Made by a program: the position numbers and the translations under genes. A stretch of 14,427 nt of DNA from an uncultured Victivallales bacterium (GTDB taxonomy: Bacteria; Verrucomicrobiota; Lentisphaeria; Oligosphaerales; JAFGRS01), in the NCBI GenBank assembly GCA_903834675.1, contig CAILKC010000139.1:1-14427 (forward strand), in the 5' to 3' direction. This document shows, piece by piece, positions 14,388-14,427 of this stretch. The notes below the pieces were generated by a model that ran no database searches, had not been told where the DNA came from, and worked only from the letters and a program-made list of their open reading frames with translations. Positions within the stretch are counted from its first letter, which is position 1. Every line of letters starts with the position of its first letter.

Positions 14388-14427
14388 TTGGTCATTCGAC
14401 CCTCTGCGGTTCTCGCAGAAGCTGTCG

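Larger units (their letters stand above)
13940..14427. other. Gene-free tail with several inverted repeats
   Basis: About 488 nt with no reading frame I can support. The open frames here are short, Arg/Gly/Pro-rich and lack family signatures. It contains the hairpins and inverted repeats listed separately, a palindrome GGCGTC-G-GACGCC at 14068-14080, and at 14403-14417 CTGCG-GTTCT-CGCAG. No tRNA-like cloverleaf was found. Confidence 0.6.

Noticed and set aside
14192..14395. 67-residue minus-strand frame at the right end
   Set aside because: It lies across the inverted-repeat segment, is Arg/Pro/Gly-rich and shows no domain or ribosome site.

Overview
The window is GC-rich (mostly coding, third positions strongly G/C) and bacterial. 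The protein families point to the PVC superphylum (Lentisphaerota, Kiritimatiellota or Planctomycetota) or a similar free-living polysaccharide degrader such as an Armatimonadota or Hydrogenedentota lineage. The clues are a type-II-pseudopilin-related protein with the H-X9-DG C-terminal signature, a very large secreted heparinase II/III-like protein, a carbohydrate-family-9-like binding protein, a CE7 acetyl xylan esterase, and a secreted beta-propeller/dihaem protein related to the hydrazine synthase alpha-subunit middle domain. The phylum is inference from gene content; no rRNA or marker gene is present.

Layout. Minus strand, 5391 to 4: a ten-helix EamA/DMT-type permease, then an MNT nucleotidyltransferase/HEPN pair overlapping by 11 nt, then a ~1165-residue secreted heparinase II/III-like protein starting 60 nt after the HEPN stop. 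Plus strand from 5873: the secreted dihaem beta-propeller protein, the CE7 esterase (9248-10210) and the CBM9-like protein (10465-11130). Between the last two lies an array of iterated hairpins (10216-10421). Minus strand, 11853-11293: an H-X9-DG protein lacking its prepilin N-terminus, followed by terminator-like hairpins. Plus strand, 12098-13939: a DRE-TIM (LeuA/HMGL-like) enzyme with a C-terminal Cache-like sensor domain. The last ~490 nt hold no convincing gene but several strong inverted repeats.

How the genes may work together. The lyase, the CE7 esterase and the CBM9-like protein form a loose polysaccharide-handling set (chain cleavage, deacetylation, binding). The permease could move a small product, but nothing in the sequence fixes its substrate. 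The dihaem propeller protein is probably an extracytoplasmic redox or binding protein and not part of an anammox system: no other hydrazine synthase subunit is present. The MNT/HEPN pair is a compact toxin-antitoxin-like unit.

Most unusual items: the DRE-TIM/Cache fusion with no membrane segment; the hairpin array, whose fourth, diverged module keeps the loop while both stem arms change together; a ~264-bp element bounded by 17-bp inverted repeats and 20-bp direct repeats upstream of the dihaem gene; and a 176-bp segment bounded by 19-bp inverted repeats near the right edge.
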